Origin: CAWATG01 sp963785035
GTDB taxonomy: Bacteria; Actinomycetota; Acidimicrobiia; IMCC26256; CAWATG01
Direction: 5' to 3'
NCBI GenBank assembly: GCA_963785035.1
Contig: CAWATG010000011.1
Location: 1-64,000, forward strand
DNA: 64,000 nt
Shown here: positions 20,521 to 29,882 of the stretch, piece by piece
Position numbering within the stretch: the stretch's first letter is position 1
How the letters are laid out: each line of letters starts with the position of its first letter
Position numbers and translations under genes: made by a program
Notes under the pieces: model-generated
The model's database searches: none
Told to the model about the DNA's origin: nothing
What the model saw: the letters and a program-made list of their open reading frames with translations, nothing else

Positions 20521-20604
20521 CGTGCGACGAGCGCGGCGACACCCACCCCCACACGTCGCGCCCCACCCTTGTCGCGGGCGCTCGCCCGGGAGCACAGTGG
20601 GGGC

Positions 20605-21448
20605 ATGGCCCTGCGGCTCGACCACGCCTGGATGCGCAGCCTCCCCGAGCTGCGCTGGCAGCCGGTGGTCAAGCGGGTCACGGTCCGGCTGGGCGACGAG
20701 CTGGTCGCCGTCACGGACCACCCGGTGCTGGTCTTCGAGCCGCAAGCGCGTCGTGGCGTCGTACGCCGTCCCGCTGGCCGACCTGCGGGTCGCGCTCGAG
20801 CCGGGACCCACCGGCCCGCCGCCGGACCACCGCCCGGTCGGCTTCGGCGAGGGCGGCCCGCCGCTGCTCGACCCGAGCGTGCCGTTCGCGGTGCCACGCG
20901 CCGGACGGGGAGCCGGTCCTGGTCGCGCGCCGCGGGCCGGAGCCGGCGACGGCGTTCCGGCTCACCGACCCCGACCTGCACGGACTACGTCGTCCTCGAC
21001 TTCGACGACTTCGACTGGTGGGAGGAGGACGAACCGCATGCGTCGGCCACGCCGCGCGATCCGTTCCACCGGATCGACGTGCGCCGGTCCTCGCGGCCGG
21101 TCCGGATCTCCGCACGAGGGAGTCGTGCTGGCCGAGACCGACCGAGCCCCGCGATGCTGTTCGAGGGCGACCTTCCCGCTGCCGCGCTACTACCTGCCGC
21201 GCGAGGACGTCGGGGCCGACCTGCTCACGCCCGGACGCTCGACACGACCTGCGCCTACAAGGGCCGCGCCACCCACTACGACGTGCGCGCCGGCGACGCG
21301 GTGCTGCCGACTGCCGCCTGGACCTACGAGGACCCGCTCGACGACGCCCGCGACGTCGATCGGCCTGGTCAGCTTCTACCAGGAGCGGCTCGACCTCGAG
21401 GTGGACGGCGAGCCGCAGGAGCGGGTCCGGACGCCCTGGTCGGAGTGA
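20605..21448 (+). CDS. DUF427 protein (tandem domain)
   Basis: Protein of about 275 residues with two DUF427 beta-barrel halves. The first has ELRWQPVVKRVTVRLGDELV and VLVFEPKRVVASYAVPLADL; the second has SRPVRISHEGVVLAETDRA, LPLPRYYLPREDV, the family hallmark DTTCAYKGRATHYDV and a C-terminal SFYQERLDLEVDGE. Biochemical role unknown. ATG at 20605. About eight single-base corrections. It ends four bases from the convergent malic-enzyme gene and shares the repeat-rich intergenic region with divergent alkB. Confidence 0.8.
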
Positions 21449-21452
21449 CCCG

Positions 21453-22845
<1,393 letters not shown>

Positions 22846-22900
22846 GGCAGCCACCCTCCACCGTCGGGTCGGTTACCGGCAAGTCAGCTAGCGTCGCGGC

Positions 22901-23205
22901 ATGACCACGACCGTGCGTGACCAGACCGAGCAGCACCGCTTCGAGATCCTGGTCGACGGCGAGCTGGCCGGCTTCGCCGACTACCGGATGCGCCCGGGCG
23001 GATCATCTTCACCCACGCCGAGGTCGACGACGCCTACGAGGGCCAGGGGCTCGCCTCCGAGCTCGCGCAGCAGTCGCTCGACACGGCCCGCGAGCGGGGA
23101 CTCGCCGTGATCCCGGCCTGTCCGTTCTACGCCGGCTACATCCAGCGGCACCCGGCGTACGTCGACCTGGTGCCGGAGGACGAGCGGGCGGCGTACGACC
23201 TCTGA
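22901..23205 (+). CDS. Small GNAT-like N-acetyltransferase (YjdJ type)
   Basis: About 100 residues: MTTTVRDQTEQHRFEILVDG, then ELAGFADYRMRPGRIIFTHA, EVDDAYEGQGLASELAQQSL and GLAVIPACPFYAGYIQRHP. The EGQGLAS loop is the short acetyl-CoA-binding motif of this minimal GNAT subfamily, and the CPF cysteine motif is also typical. Substrate unknown. One base must be removed near 22,998. It is divergent from the malic-enzyme gene (55 bases apart). Confidence 0.8.
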
Positions 23206-23247
23206 CGTCGGCGATGAGTTCCCGCGTCGAGGACGGTCCTACATGGC

Positions 23248-23616
23248 ATGAGCCAATTCCTGCTGACCGTTCCGCACGACTCCGACGAGGAGCCGACCAT
23301 GGAGACCATGGACCCGGCCGAGCTGGAGGCGGCCATGGCTGCCACCGGCGCGATCATCGAGGAGCTGACCTCGACCGGCGCCTTCGTCTTCGCGGGCGGC
23401 CTGATGCCGCCCTCGAGCGCGATCACCGTCGACAACACCGGCGAGTCGCTCAGCACCGTCAACGGCCCGTTCGTCGAGGCTCCCGAGTACGTCGGAGGGT
23501 TCTGGGTGATCGACGTCGCTGACGAGGCGACCGCCCTCGACTGGGCCGCCCGGGCGTCGAAGGCCCTCGGCGGCCGGATCGAGGTCCGGGCCTTCCAGGT
23601 GCCGCCGGGCGAGTGA
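23248..23616 (+). CDS. YciI-like (DGPF) domain protein
   Basis: Intact 122-residue protein: MSQFLLTVPHDSDEEPTMET, VFAGGLMPPSSAITVDNTGE, VNGPFVEAPEYVGGFWVIDV and the end RIEVRAFQVPPGE. The GPF-E-K/Y-GGFW-ID pattern defines the DGPF/YciI family, dimeric alpha-beta proteins often encoded near ECF sigma factors and of mostly unknown function. Here no sigma factor is adjacent. A short GC hairpin follows the stop. Confidence 0.85.
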   Translation: MSQFLLTVPHDSDEEPTMETMDPAELEAAMAATGAIIEELTSTGAFVFAGGLMPPSSAITVDNTGESLSTVNGPFVEAPEYVGGFWVIDVADEATALDWAARASKALGGRIEVRAFQVPPGE

Positions 23617-23632
23617 CCCCGGCTGCCCGGGG
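23617..23632 (+). terminator. Short GC hairpin after YciI-like gene
   Basis: CCCCGG (23617-23622) and CCGGGG (23627-23632) pair over a 4-base loop, directly after the TGA at 23614-23616. There is no T-run; termination is inferred from position. Confidence 0.4.
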
Positions 23633-23779
23633 CGGATGACCCCGTTGCTCCCACTCCTGACTCGAGTCGTGGTCGGTGTCGGGTCCATTCCTGGGCATGC
23701 CGATGCGCATGCGGTCGTGACCTCTTCGACCCGCAGGCTTCTGCCCCTGGCTGAATCTGCCCCTGCCTAGGGTGGGGTC

Positions 23780-24127
23780 ATGGACGTGCTTCGAGCAGTG
23801 CCGATCCTGACGGTCAGCGATGTCGAGACCGCGGTGCGGGAGTACTCCGAGCTGTTCGGTCTCGACGTGCTCATGAATCTGGGCTGGGTCGCAACCCTCG
23901 GAACGCACAGTGGTGCCCAGTTCAGCCTCATGAACATCGACCAGTCCGCGCCCTGCAATCCGGAGATGTCGGTTGAGGTGCCGGATGTCGACGAGGCCTA
24001 TCGGCGGGCTCAGGACAGCGGCGCCGAGATCGTTCATCCTCTTCAGGACGAGGCTTGGGGGGTCCGTCGCTTCTTCGTGCGCACGAGCGCCGGCCACGTG
24101 GTGAACGTGCTCAGCCATCGCGGCTAG
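23780..24127 (+). CDS. Glyoxalase/VOC-fold protein
   Basis: Intact 115-residue protein with the beta-alpha-beta-beta-beta fold of the vicinal-oxygen-chelate superfamily: VLRAVPILTVSDVETAVREY, SELFGLDVL, then SVEVPDVDEAYRRAQDSGAE and FFVRTSAGHVVNVLSHRG. Members bind metals or act as drug-binding resistance proteins. The usual first histidine position is occupied by PI (no H), so a metal site is doubtful. Preceded by 163 bases without a recognisable gene. Confidence 0.8.
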   Translation: MDVLRAVPILTVSDVETAVREYSELFGLDVLMNLGWVATLGTHSGAQFSLMNIDQSAPCNPEMSVEVPDVDEAYRRAQDSGAEIVHPLQDEAWGVRRFFVRTSAGHVVNVLSHRG

Positions 24128-24340
24128 ACCGCCCTCGTCTGCCGCTGTCAGGACGACATGGCGAGGCGCCCAGGCGGTGGATCGGTCGCTCATGGCGCTC
24201 GTCCAGCTCGGCTGGCCGGCGGGGAACCCACTGAAGGACCGGGCCGACCACGACCCGGAGCGGCGTTCGCTTCGCCTCGCACGGGCGCGCGGCGTCCGGT
24301 CCGCCATAGGATCCGAGCCACACCTACCCGGGAGGGTCAC
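24128..24340. other. Intergenic stretch before RidA-like gene
   Basis: No convincing gene. A good ribosome binding site (GGGAGGG) lies just before the ATG at 24341. No strong repeat seen. Confidence 0.4.
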
Positions 24341-24727
24341 ATGCCGCGCCAGATCATCTCGACGCCCAACGCGCCGCAGTCCCCACACTTCAGCCAGGGT
24401 GTCAGGGCCGGGTCACACCTCTACATCTCGGGGACGACCGGCATCGACACCCGGACCGGGACCCTGGCAGGCGCGAGCATCCAGGAGCAGACGCGTCAGG
24501 CCCTGGCCAACTGCGAGGCCATCCTCATCGCGGGCGGCGCAAGCCTCGACGACGTGGTGGAGGTCGGCGTGCTGCTCACGGATCCGGGTGACTTCGACGG
24601 CATGAACGAGGAGTACGCCCGCTGGTTCGCTGCGGATCCGCCCACTCGCTACGCCGCCAAGCTCGGTGCGGAGATCCCCGGCCTCCTCGTCTCGATCCGC
24701 ATGACAGCAGTCGTCGACGAGCGTTAA
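24341..24727 (+). CDS. RidA/YjgF family protein
   Basis: Intact 128-residue protein: MPRQIISTPNAPQSPHFSQG, SHLYISGTTGIDTRTGTLAG, QTRQALANCEAILIAGGASL and the end GLLVSIRMTAVVDER. RidA trimers hydrolyse reactive enamines and imines from PLP enzymes. The key arginine lies in SIRMTAV in place of the usual IE-A-V ending, with no glutamate two positions on as in true RidA, so this may be a divergent Rid subgroup. Its stop codon TAA overlaps the stop of the convergent DinB gene. Confidence 0.8.
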   Translation: MPRQIISTPNAPQSPHFSQGVRAGSHLYISGTTGIDTRTGTLAGASIQEQTRQALANCEAILIAGGASLDDVVEVGVLLTDPGDFDGMNEEYARWFAADPPTRYAAKLGAEIPGLLVSIRMTAVVDER

Positions 24728-25497
24728 CGGGTGGCGCGCGCGTCCGCCTCGATCGCGTCGAGGTCGCGGACGGCGTAGCGGTGGTGCTCCCACTCCTCCT
24801 CGAGGATCACGTGCAGGCAGGAGAGGGTGGTCTCCGGGTACGCCGGGGCCCACGGGTTCGCGCGGGCCGTCGTCCAGCTCCTCCGGGCGTGACGCGCGGC
24901 GAGGAAGTCGCGCACCATCGCGACCCGGTCGGCGCGGACCTCGAGCACCTCGGCGTACGACGGGGTGCTCGGTCGTGAAGACCGACATGTCCAGGCCGTC
25001 GTCCTCGGCGCCCGGGCCGGCCAGCCCGAGGGGGTGGAACGGCTGCTCGAGCTCGCAGGATCGGCCCGGCCCAGCCACACGTCGGTGGCCAGGACCAGGT
25101 GCCGCAGCGTCTGCGCGAAGGACCACTCGCCGGCCACCGACACGTCGACGGTGCCCGCCGGCATCGCGGCGACCCGCTCGCAGGGTGGCCGACCAGGTCC
25201 GCTCGAGCGCGGCCCAGGCCGACGCGCAGACCGTCCGGGTCGGCGGCCCGCCGCTCGGCCCGGCCGGGGAAGCGGCGGTCGAGCTCGGCGTCGACGAGCG
25301 GGACGACGTCGACGCCGTTGACCAGCAGGAAGCCGTCGCCGTCGAAGAGCCACGGCGACGTCGATGTCGGCGCCCAGCAGGTCGACGCCGCGCATCACGA
25401 CGCCGGAGAGGTCGGCCCCGACGAACCGCGCGCCGCGCAGGTCGGCGTCGACGAACTCGGCGCCTCGCAGGTCGTCGGAGCGGGTGAACGTCGTCAT
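24724..25497 (-). CDS. Pentapeptide repeats fused to DinB-like domain
   Basis: The first 45 residues are pentapeptide repeats (DLRGAEFVDADLRGARFVGA, DLSGVVMRGVDLLGADI). After a linker comes a DinB/DUF664-type four-helix domain: RVAAMPAGTVDVSVAGEWSF, AQTLRHLVLATDVWLGRAV and HVILEEEWEHHRYAVRDLDA. H in TLRHLV and HH in EWEHHR would be the metal ligands of the DinB fold, used by thiol-dependent transferases. About five single-base corrections. Genes of this composite type occur in actinobacteria; function unknown. The stop overlaps that of the RidA-like gene. Confidence 0.75.
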   Translation of the reverse strand: MTTFTRSDDLRGAEFVDADLRGARFVGADLSGVVMRGVDLLGADIDVAVALRRRRLPAGQRRRRRPARRRRARPPLPRPGRAAGRRPGRSARRPGPRSSGPGRPPCERVAAMPAGTVDVSVAGEWSFAQTLRHLVLATDVWLGRADPASSSSRSTPSGWPARAPRTTAWTCRSSRPSTPSYAEVLEVRADRVAMVRDFLAARHARRSWTTARANPWAPAYPETTLSCLHVILEEEWEHHRYAVRDLDAIEADARATR

Positions 25498-25538
25498 GGC
25501 GCCCAGTCTGGTGCGTCAGGGCGCCGGGAGGGAGCCGG

Positions 25539-26016
25539 TCAGAGCGCCTTCTCGACCGACCCGGCGATCTTGGCCGGCTCGGTGGTCGGCGAGAAGCGGT
25601 CGATCACCTCGCCGTCACGGCCGATCAGGAACTTGGTGAAGTTCCACTTCACCTTGCCGCCGAGCAGGCCGGACTTCTCCTTCTTCAGCCACTGGAACAG
25701 CGGGTGCGCCCCGTCGCCGTTGACGTCGACCTTGGAGAACAGCGGGAAGGTCACGCCGAAGTTGCGCTCGCAGAACGACGCGATCTCGGCGTCCTCGCCC
25801 GGCTCCTGGTTGCCGAACTGGTCGCACGGGAAGCCGAGCACCGCGAAGCCCCGCTCCGCGTAGGTGTCGTGCAGCTCCTGCAGGCCCTGGTACTGCGGGG
25901 TGAAGCCGCACTGGGAGGCCGTGTTGACGACGAGCACCACGCTGGCCCTCGTAGGAGGACAGGTCGGTGTCGGTGCCGTCGATGCCGGTGGCGGAGAAGT
26001 CCCCGAGAGTGGTCAT
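25539..26016 (-). CDS. Glutathione peroxidase-family thiol peroxidase
   Basis: About 158 residues of thioredoxin fold: MTTLGDFSATGIDGTDTDLS, VVLVVNTASQCGFTPQYQGL (peroxidatic Cys in SQCGFT, not Sec), VLGFPCDQFGNQEPGEDAEI and VKWNFTKFLIGRDGEVIDRF. The catalytic Q (in FPCDQFG-N-E) and W-N are present. In actinobacteria such enzymes usually use thioredoxin or mycothiol to reduce hydroperoxides. One base must be removed near 25,945. Divergent from the MFS gene at 26141. Confidence 0.9.
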
Positions 26017-26140
26017 GCCCCGAGTCTGGCAAACCGGTGGTGGGGCAGGCTGGCCCCGTCCCGGAAACCGGGATGCGTCCGACGGCACCCACCCCTCACC
26101 ATCGACGGTCGGACACCCGACGGGAAGGGAGGAGCGGACG

Positions 26141-26938
26141 ATGACGGACCCGGTCGTGGACAACCTGGTCGACACCGTGCACGACCAGGCCACCGGTCGT
26201 ACGCTCCCGCGCGCGCTGCGGCCCTTCCGCTCGCCGTCCTACCGCCGGCTGGCCGTCGCGCTCGTCTTCAGCAGCTTCGGGCAGGGCGTGTGGATCATCG
26301 GCCTGGTCTGGGAGGTCATCCGGATCGGCGGCGGGCCGGCCCAGCTCTCGATCGCCTCCACCGCCGGCGCCGTCGGCGTGATGCTGCCCGCGCTCTTCGC
26401 CGGCGTCGTCGCGGACCGGGTGCCGCAGCGGACGATCCTGATGGCGGTCTGCGCGCTGGAGCTCGCCGGCGTGGGCGCGATCGCGGTGCTCTCGCTCACC
26501 GACCAGACGGCCCTGTGGCACCTCGCGCTCGTCTCGTTCAGCGCCGGCGCCGCGATGTCGTTCTACTACCCGGCCTACTCCGCATGGCTGCCCGCGCTGG
26601 TCGCCGAGGAGGACCTGCAGGCCGTCAACGGCTTCGAGGGCATGGTGCGTCCGACGATCGGCCAGGCGCTCGGCCCCGCGGTGGCCGGGGCCGTCGTCGC
26701 CGCCGCCTCGCCGGGCGCGGCCGTCGCGGTCGCCGCCGCGTCGTACGCCGTGAGCCTGGTCGCCCTCGGCTTCGTCCCCCTCACGCCGGTGCGCCGCCAG
26801 CTCGACGACGAGCACCGCGGCCACCCGGTCAGGTCGGCGCTGCGCGACATGGCGGAGGGGTTCCGCTACATGGTGCAGACCCCGTGGCTGCTGGCGACGC
26901 TGGCCTTCGCGTGCCTGATGACCCTGGCGGTGATGGGA
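26141..26938 (+). CDS. MFS transporter, cut after about 265 residues
   Basis: N-terminal two thirds of a 12-helix MFS permease of the enterobactin-exporter-like (DUF894/MFS_3) type: LRPFRSPSYRRLAVALVFSS, FGQGVWIIGLVWEVIRIGGG, MLPALFAGVVADRVPQRTIL (motif A region), FSAGAAMSFYYPAYSAWLPA and VNGFEGMVRPTIGQALGPAV. Sequence stays MFS through LATLAFACLMTLAVMG and then changes without a stop to SQPFFVGEVFTGLKG, which belongs to the ATP synthase beta subunit. The remaining five or so helices are absent. No frame errors in this part. The change is treated as a sequence junction, not a fusion gene. Confidence 0.85.
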
Positions 26939-27125
26939 TCGCAGCCGTTCTTCGTGGGTGAGGTCTTCACCGGTCTGAAGGGAAGTTTTCGTTCCCGTCG
27001 AAGAGACCGTCGAGTCGTTCGAAGCGCTGGTCAACGGTGAGCTCGACGAAGTGCCGGAGCAGGCATTCTTCAACGTCGGCGGTGTCGAGTCGGTGCTCGA
27101 AAAGGCGAAGAGCCTCGAAGCATGA
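26939..27125 (+). CDS. atpD: ATP synthase F1 beta subunit, C-terminal fragment
   Basis: Last 62 residues of the catalytic beta subunit: SQPFFVGEVFTGLKGSF, VPVEETVESFEALVNGELDE, VPEQAFFNVGGVESVLEKAK, ending SLEA. QPFFVAE-FTG followed by the E-T-ESF and E-AF-VG-E pattern is diagnostic. One extra T in the TTTT run near 26,985 breaks the frame. The stop TGA overlaps the ATG of atpC (ATGA). The first 400 or so residues, and the rest of the atp operon, are missing because the sequence joins foreign DNA at about 26,939. Confidence 0.9.
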
Positions 27126-27530
27126 GCCTGCAGGTTCAGCTCGTCTCGCCCGAACGCATCCTCTACGAGGGTGACGCCGATATGGTCATCGTGCGTACGC
27201 GCGAGTGATGGTGACCTGGCCTTTCTTCCGGGGCACCAGCCGTTCCTCGGAGCGCTGCGAGCGTGGCCGGTGCGGCTCATCTCCAGTGACGGCGAGCAGG
27301 TCTTCGCGGTGCACGGCGGATTCGCGCAGGTCGACGACGACAGGGTCATCATCCTTAGCGACGTCGCCGAGCTACCGTCCGACATCGACGCGGCCCGTGC
27401 GCTGGTGGCGCGGGAGCACGCCGAGAGCATCTTGGCTTTGAACTCCGATGACGAGGAAGCACGCGAGGCGCTGGACCGGGCGAACATCCGCTTGCAGGTT
27501 GCGGCAACGCTGAGCCACCCCGAGCGCTGA
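27122..27530 (+). CDS. atpC: ATP synthase F1 epsilon subunit
   Basis: Epsilon subunit of about 135 residues: MSLQVQLVSPERILYEGDAD, MVIVRT, GDLAFLPGHQPFLGALRAWP, FAVHGGFAQVDDDRVIILSD, ELPSDIDAARALVAREHAES and a C-terminal helix EEAREALDRANIRLQVAA. It couples rotation to catalysis in the F1 stalk and can inhibit ATP hydrolysis. A one-base indel near 27,205 shifts the frame between VRT and GDLAF. It overlaps atpD by four bases, the normal end of an atp operon. A hairpin follows 30 bases after the stop. Confidence 0.9.
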
Positions 27531-27560
27531 GCAACACCGACCGCTGAGCAAACACCGAAC

Positions 27561-27579
27561 GGCAACGCTCAACGTTGCC
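27561..27579 (+). terminator. Hairpin after atpC
   Basis: GGCAACG (27561-27567) and CGTTGCC (27573-27579) pair perfectly over five bases, 30 bases after the atpC stop. No T-run follows. A short direct repeat (CGCTGAGCAA-ACACCGA type) lies just before it. A terminator for the atp operon is inferred. Confidence 0.5.
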
Positions 27580-27595
27580 CGATAACGTGTCGTGC

Positions 27596-28561
27596 ATGCG
27601 CCGCACGTTCCGCACGACGCGTTTCGCGTGGACGCTCGCGGGAGTCACCCTGCTTGTCTTCCTGGTTACCGCCGCGACCCCAGCCGCGCCAGCGTCATCG
27701 GAAGCTTCGTCATCGAAACCGTCGGTCGTGCGGCGCGATGTCGTTGCGTTTCGCGGACTTGGAGCCTGGGTCGATGCGTACGACTACGCGCCGGCGTTTC
27801 AGGAGGCGGGTGGGCTTCCCTCGGTGACTGCCTCCTCGGTCAAGGACATGGCGGCGTTGGGTGTCAAGACCTTGTATCTCCAGGCGGCGAAGGACGATGT
27901 GCGTTCACCCGGCCCGATTGTCGATCGAACGATCGTCGGCGAGTTGTTGCGTGCTGCTCATGCGAACGGCGTGCGTGTGGTCGCCTGGTACCTCCCGAAG
28001 TTCGCAGATCTCGCTGCCGATCGATCGAAGATCCGCGCGTTGCATCGGTTTCGGTCAAAGGGTGAGCGCTTCGATGCATTGGCGATCGACGTCGAATGGA
28101 CCAGTGGCGTCCCCGACGTGGCGCTGCGCAACGCCCGCCTGATCGAACTTTCGGGCTGGGCTCGCGGACTGGTGGGTACACGGGCCCTCGGTGCGATTGT
28201 CTATCCGCCAGTGCAGTTGGAGGTCGTGAACCCAATGTTATGGCCGACGTTCCCATGGGAGGACCTTGCCTCGGTCTATGACGTGTGGATGCCGATGTCC
28301 TACTGGACGTTTCGCAGCGCGCCCTATCGTGATGCCTATACCTATGTGGAGGAGTCGACACGTCGGTTGCGCAACAACCTTGGCAAACCACGCGCGATCG
28401 TGCACGACGTCGGTGGTCTCGCCGAGGATTCCTCGCGGGTTGATCTCGAGGGCTTCGGTCGAGCAGTCAGGAAGAACCGTTCGATCGGTTGGTCGATCTA
28501 CGACTTCGACACCACACGTTCCAGCCACTGGGAATGGTTGCGTCCGTTGAAAGGGTCATGA
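27596..28561 (+). CDS. Secreted TIM-barrel, glycoside-hydrolase-like protein
   Basis: About 321 residues. Start ATG at 27596 gives a signal peptide: MRRTFRTTRFAWTLAGVTLL, VFLVTAATPAAPASS. The mature part looks like a putative glycosidase barrel: GLGAWVDAYDYAPAF, DMAALGVKTLYLQAAKDD, ANGVRVVAWYLPKFADL, RFDALAIDVEWTSGVPDVAL, YDVWMPMSYWTFRSAP, SIGWSIYDFDTTRSSHW. D and E in AIDVEW sit where clan-type barrels place catalytic acids. No named family is certain; relation to GH18/GH114-like barrels is an inference. It is immediately followed by the phosphoesterase/GNAT gene. Confidence 0.65.
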   Translation: MRRTFRTTRFAWTLAGVTLLVFLVTAATPAAPASSEASSSKPSVVRRDVVAFRGLGAWVDAYDYAPAFQEAGGLPSVTASSVKDMAALGVKTLYLQAAKDDVRSPGPIVDRTIVGELLRAAHANGVRVVAWYLPKFADLAADRSKIRALHRFRSKGERFDALAIDVEWTSGVPDVALRNARLIELSGWARGLVGTRALGAIVYPPVQLEVVNPMLWPTFPWEDLASVYDVWMPMSYWTFRSAPYRDAYTYVEESTRRLRNNLGKPRAIVHDVGGLAEDSSRVDLEGFGRAVRKNRSIGWSIYDFDTTRSSHWEWLRPLKGS

Positions 28562-28562
28562 C

Positions 28563-29543
28563 GTGCGTCGCAGGCGCTATGCCGTCGCGCTCCTGATCCC
28601 CGAGCCTGCGCGTCACGGCATCGATGCGCTGCGCCATGCGCTCGGCGACACACAGCGGTTCCGAATCCCGACGCACATCACGCTCGTTGCGCCGTTGAAC
28701 ATCCGTGACGACGAACTCGATGGAGCGCTCGCGGTCGTCAGAGATGCGGGAGCGCGAAGTCGCCCGTTGCGCCTGGAACTTGGCCCAGCCGAGACCTTTC
28801 TGCCTGATGCGCCGGTGTTGTACCTCGCCGTCGGTGACCAGGGCGCCGTTCGTGCGCTTCGTACGCTTCGTGCGTTGCTGATGGTCGTGCCGTTCGAACG
28901 CCCGGATGAGCGGCCGTACGTGCCGCATGTGACGTTGCTGACCCACGGCTCGCCCGAGAAGATCCATGCAGCGGTGCAGGCGTTGTGCGACGCACGGTTT
29001 GGCGCCGTGGTGGAATATCTGACCGTGTTGGAATGCCATGAAGATTCGGTGTGGCGTCCGGCGGCGGAAGTGCCGCTCGGCGCACCGGTCGTTGTGGGCC
29101 GCGGGTCTGTCGATGTCGAGCTGGCCATCTCGACGGTTGTCGATCCAGAAGCAAAGCGACTCATGATCCAGGTTCGTGACGAGGTGGCCGGCGAGCAGGG
29201 GGAATGGCCACACGACGACCGTGAAGCGGTTGTGATCACGGCTCGTCACGATGGCGTCGTTGTGGGCGCGCTCGCTGGTTGGATCGGCATGGGGCGTGGG
29301 CGGGTCGATGAGGTCGCGGTCGCCAAGGACGTGCGTCGCCACGGAATCGGTTCGCGCCTGTTGGCGGCTTTCGAGTCGGCGGCCAATGATCGTCGTTGCC
29401 CGAAGCTCACCATGCGTGTGCCCGCGGCCTCGACAGCGCAGGTGTGGTGCGAGAACCGAGGGTGGCACGTGGCCCCAGGCAAGAGCGACATGGCCGCTCA
29501 GGCGACGCTGACGGACAGCCTTGTGGAGATGCTGCGAGGCTGA
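28563..29543 (+). CDS. 2H phosphoesterase-GNAT acetyltransferase fusion
   Basis: Intact 326-residue fusion. Residues 1-165 are a 2H phosphoesterase (2'-5' RNA ligase/ThpR type) with both H-x-T motifs, PTHITL at H38 and PHVTL at H122. Residues about 180-326 are a GNAT domain: DREAVVITARHDGVVVGALA, GRVDEVAVAKDVRRHGIGSR (acetyl-CoA loop RRHGIGSRLL) and MRVPAASTAQVWCENRGWH. 2H enzymes open cyclic phosphates in RNA or nucleotides; the acetyltransferase substrate is unknown. GTG start at 28563 lies two bases after the upstream stop, so translation is probably coupled to the barrel protein. Confidence 0.8.
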   Translation: MRRRRYAVALLIPEPARHGIDALRHALGDTQRFRIPTHITLVAPLNIRDDELDGALAVVRDAGARSRPLRLELGPAETFLPDAPVLYLAVGDQGAVRALRTLRALLMVVPFERPDERPYVPHVTLLTHGSPEKIHAAVQALCDARFGAVVEYLTVLECHEDSVWRPAAEVPLGAPVVVGRGSVDVELAISTVVDPEAKRLMIQVRDEVAGEQGEWPHDDREAVVITARHDGVVVGALAGWIGMGRGRVDEVAVAKDVRRHGIGSRLLAAFESAANDRRCPKLTMRVPAASTAQVWCENRGWHVAPGKSDMAAQATLTDSLVEMLRG

Positions 29544-29547
29544 GGCC

Positions 29548-29871
29548 CTAGGCGGGCGGTGCGGTGGTGACGATTGCAGGACCTGGCGCGACGGGAGCGC
29601 CAGGTGTCGTCGCAGCTGGGGTTGTCGTGCAGTTCGGGACCTTGATCTTGTAGTCGGCGATTGCACACGAACAGGTCTTGGCGCATTCCTGAATGTCGGA
29701 TCGGTAGATCCACGAGCCGAGCGCCAATGCAGCGAGCACCACGACGAACACGATCTTTGTGAGGGCCTTTTTGACGAGGACCATCGCGGTGAGTGCCAAT
29801 GCACCGAAACTGCCCGTGGCGACGACGGTGATTGTGCGAAGCGTCTCGGTGTCGAGCCAGCTAGGAAGCAT
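29548..29871 (-). CDS. Small membrane protein of unknown function
   Basis: From ATG at 29871 the product has about 107 residues: MLPSWLDTETLRTITVVATG, SFGALALTAMVLVKKALTKI, VFVVVLAALALGSWIYRSD, then a short extracytoplasmic segment with four cysteines (IQECAKTCSCAIADYKIKVP, NCTTTP) and an Ala/Pro/Thr tail. Two transmembrane helices are likely, and the cysteines could form disulfides outside. I do not recognise a family. It begins 12 bases after the glpX stop and is probably in its operon. Confidence 0.6.
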   Translation of the reverse strand: MLPSWLDTETLRTITVVATGSFGALALTAMVLVKKALTKIVFVVVLAALALGSWIYRSDIQECAKTCSCAIADYKIKVPNCTTTPAATTPGAPVAPGPAIVTTAPPA

Positions 29872-29882
29872 GGCCCACGTTT

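Noticed and set aside
26141..27125. Natural MFS-AtpD fusion protein
   Set aside because: Both partners are incomplete and the composition of the DNA changes at the joint.
26096..27565. Long open frame on the minus strand across the MFS/atp junction (about 489 codons)
   Set aside because: It is antisense to recognisable MFS, AtpD and AtpC sequence, is low in complexity (H, R, G, D rich) and shows no family pattern; high GC keeps antisense frames open.
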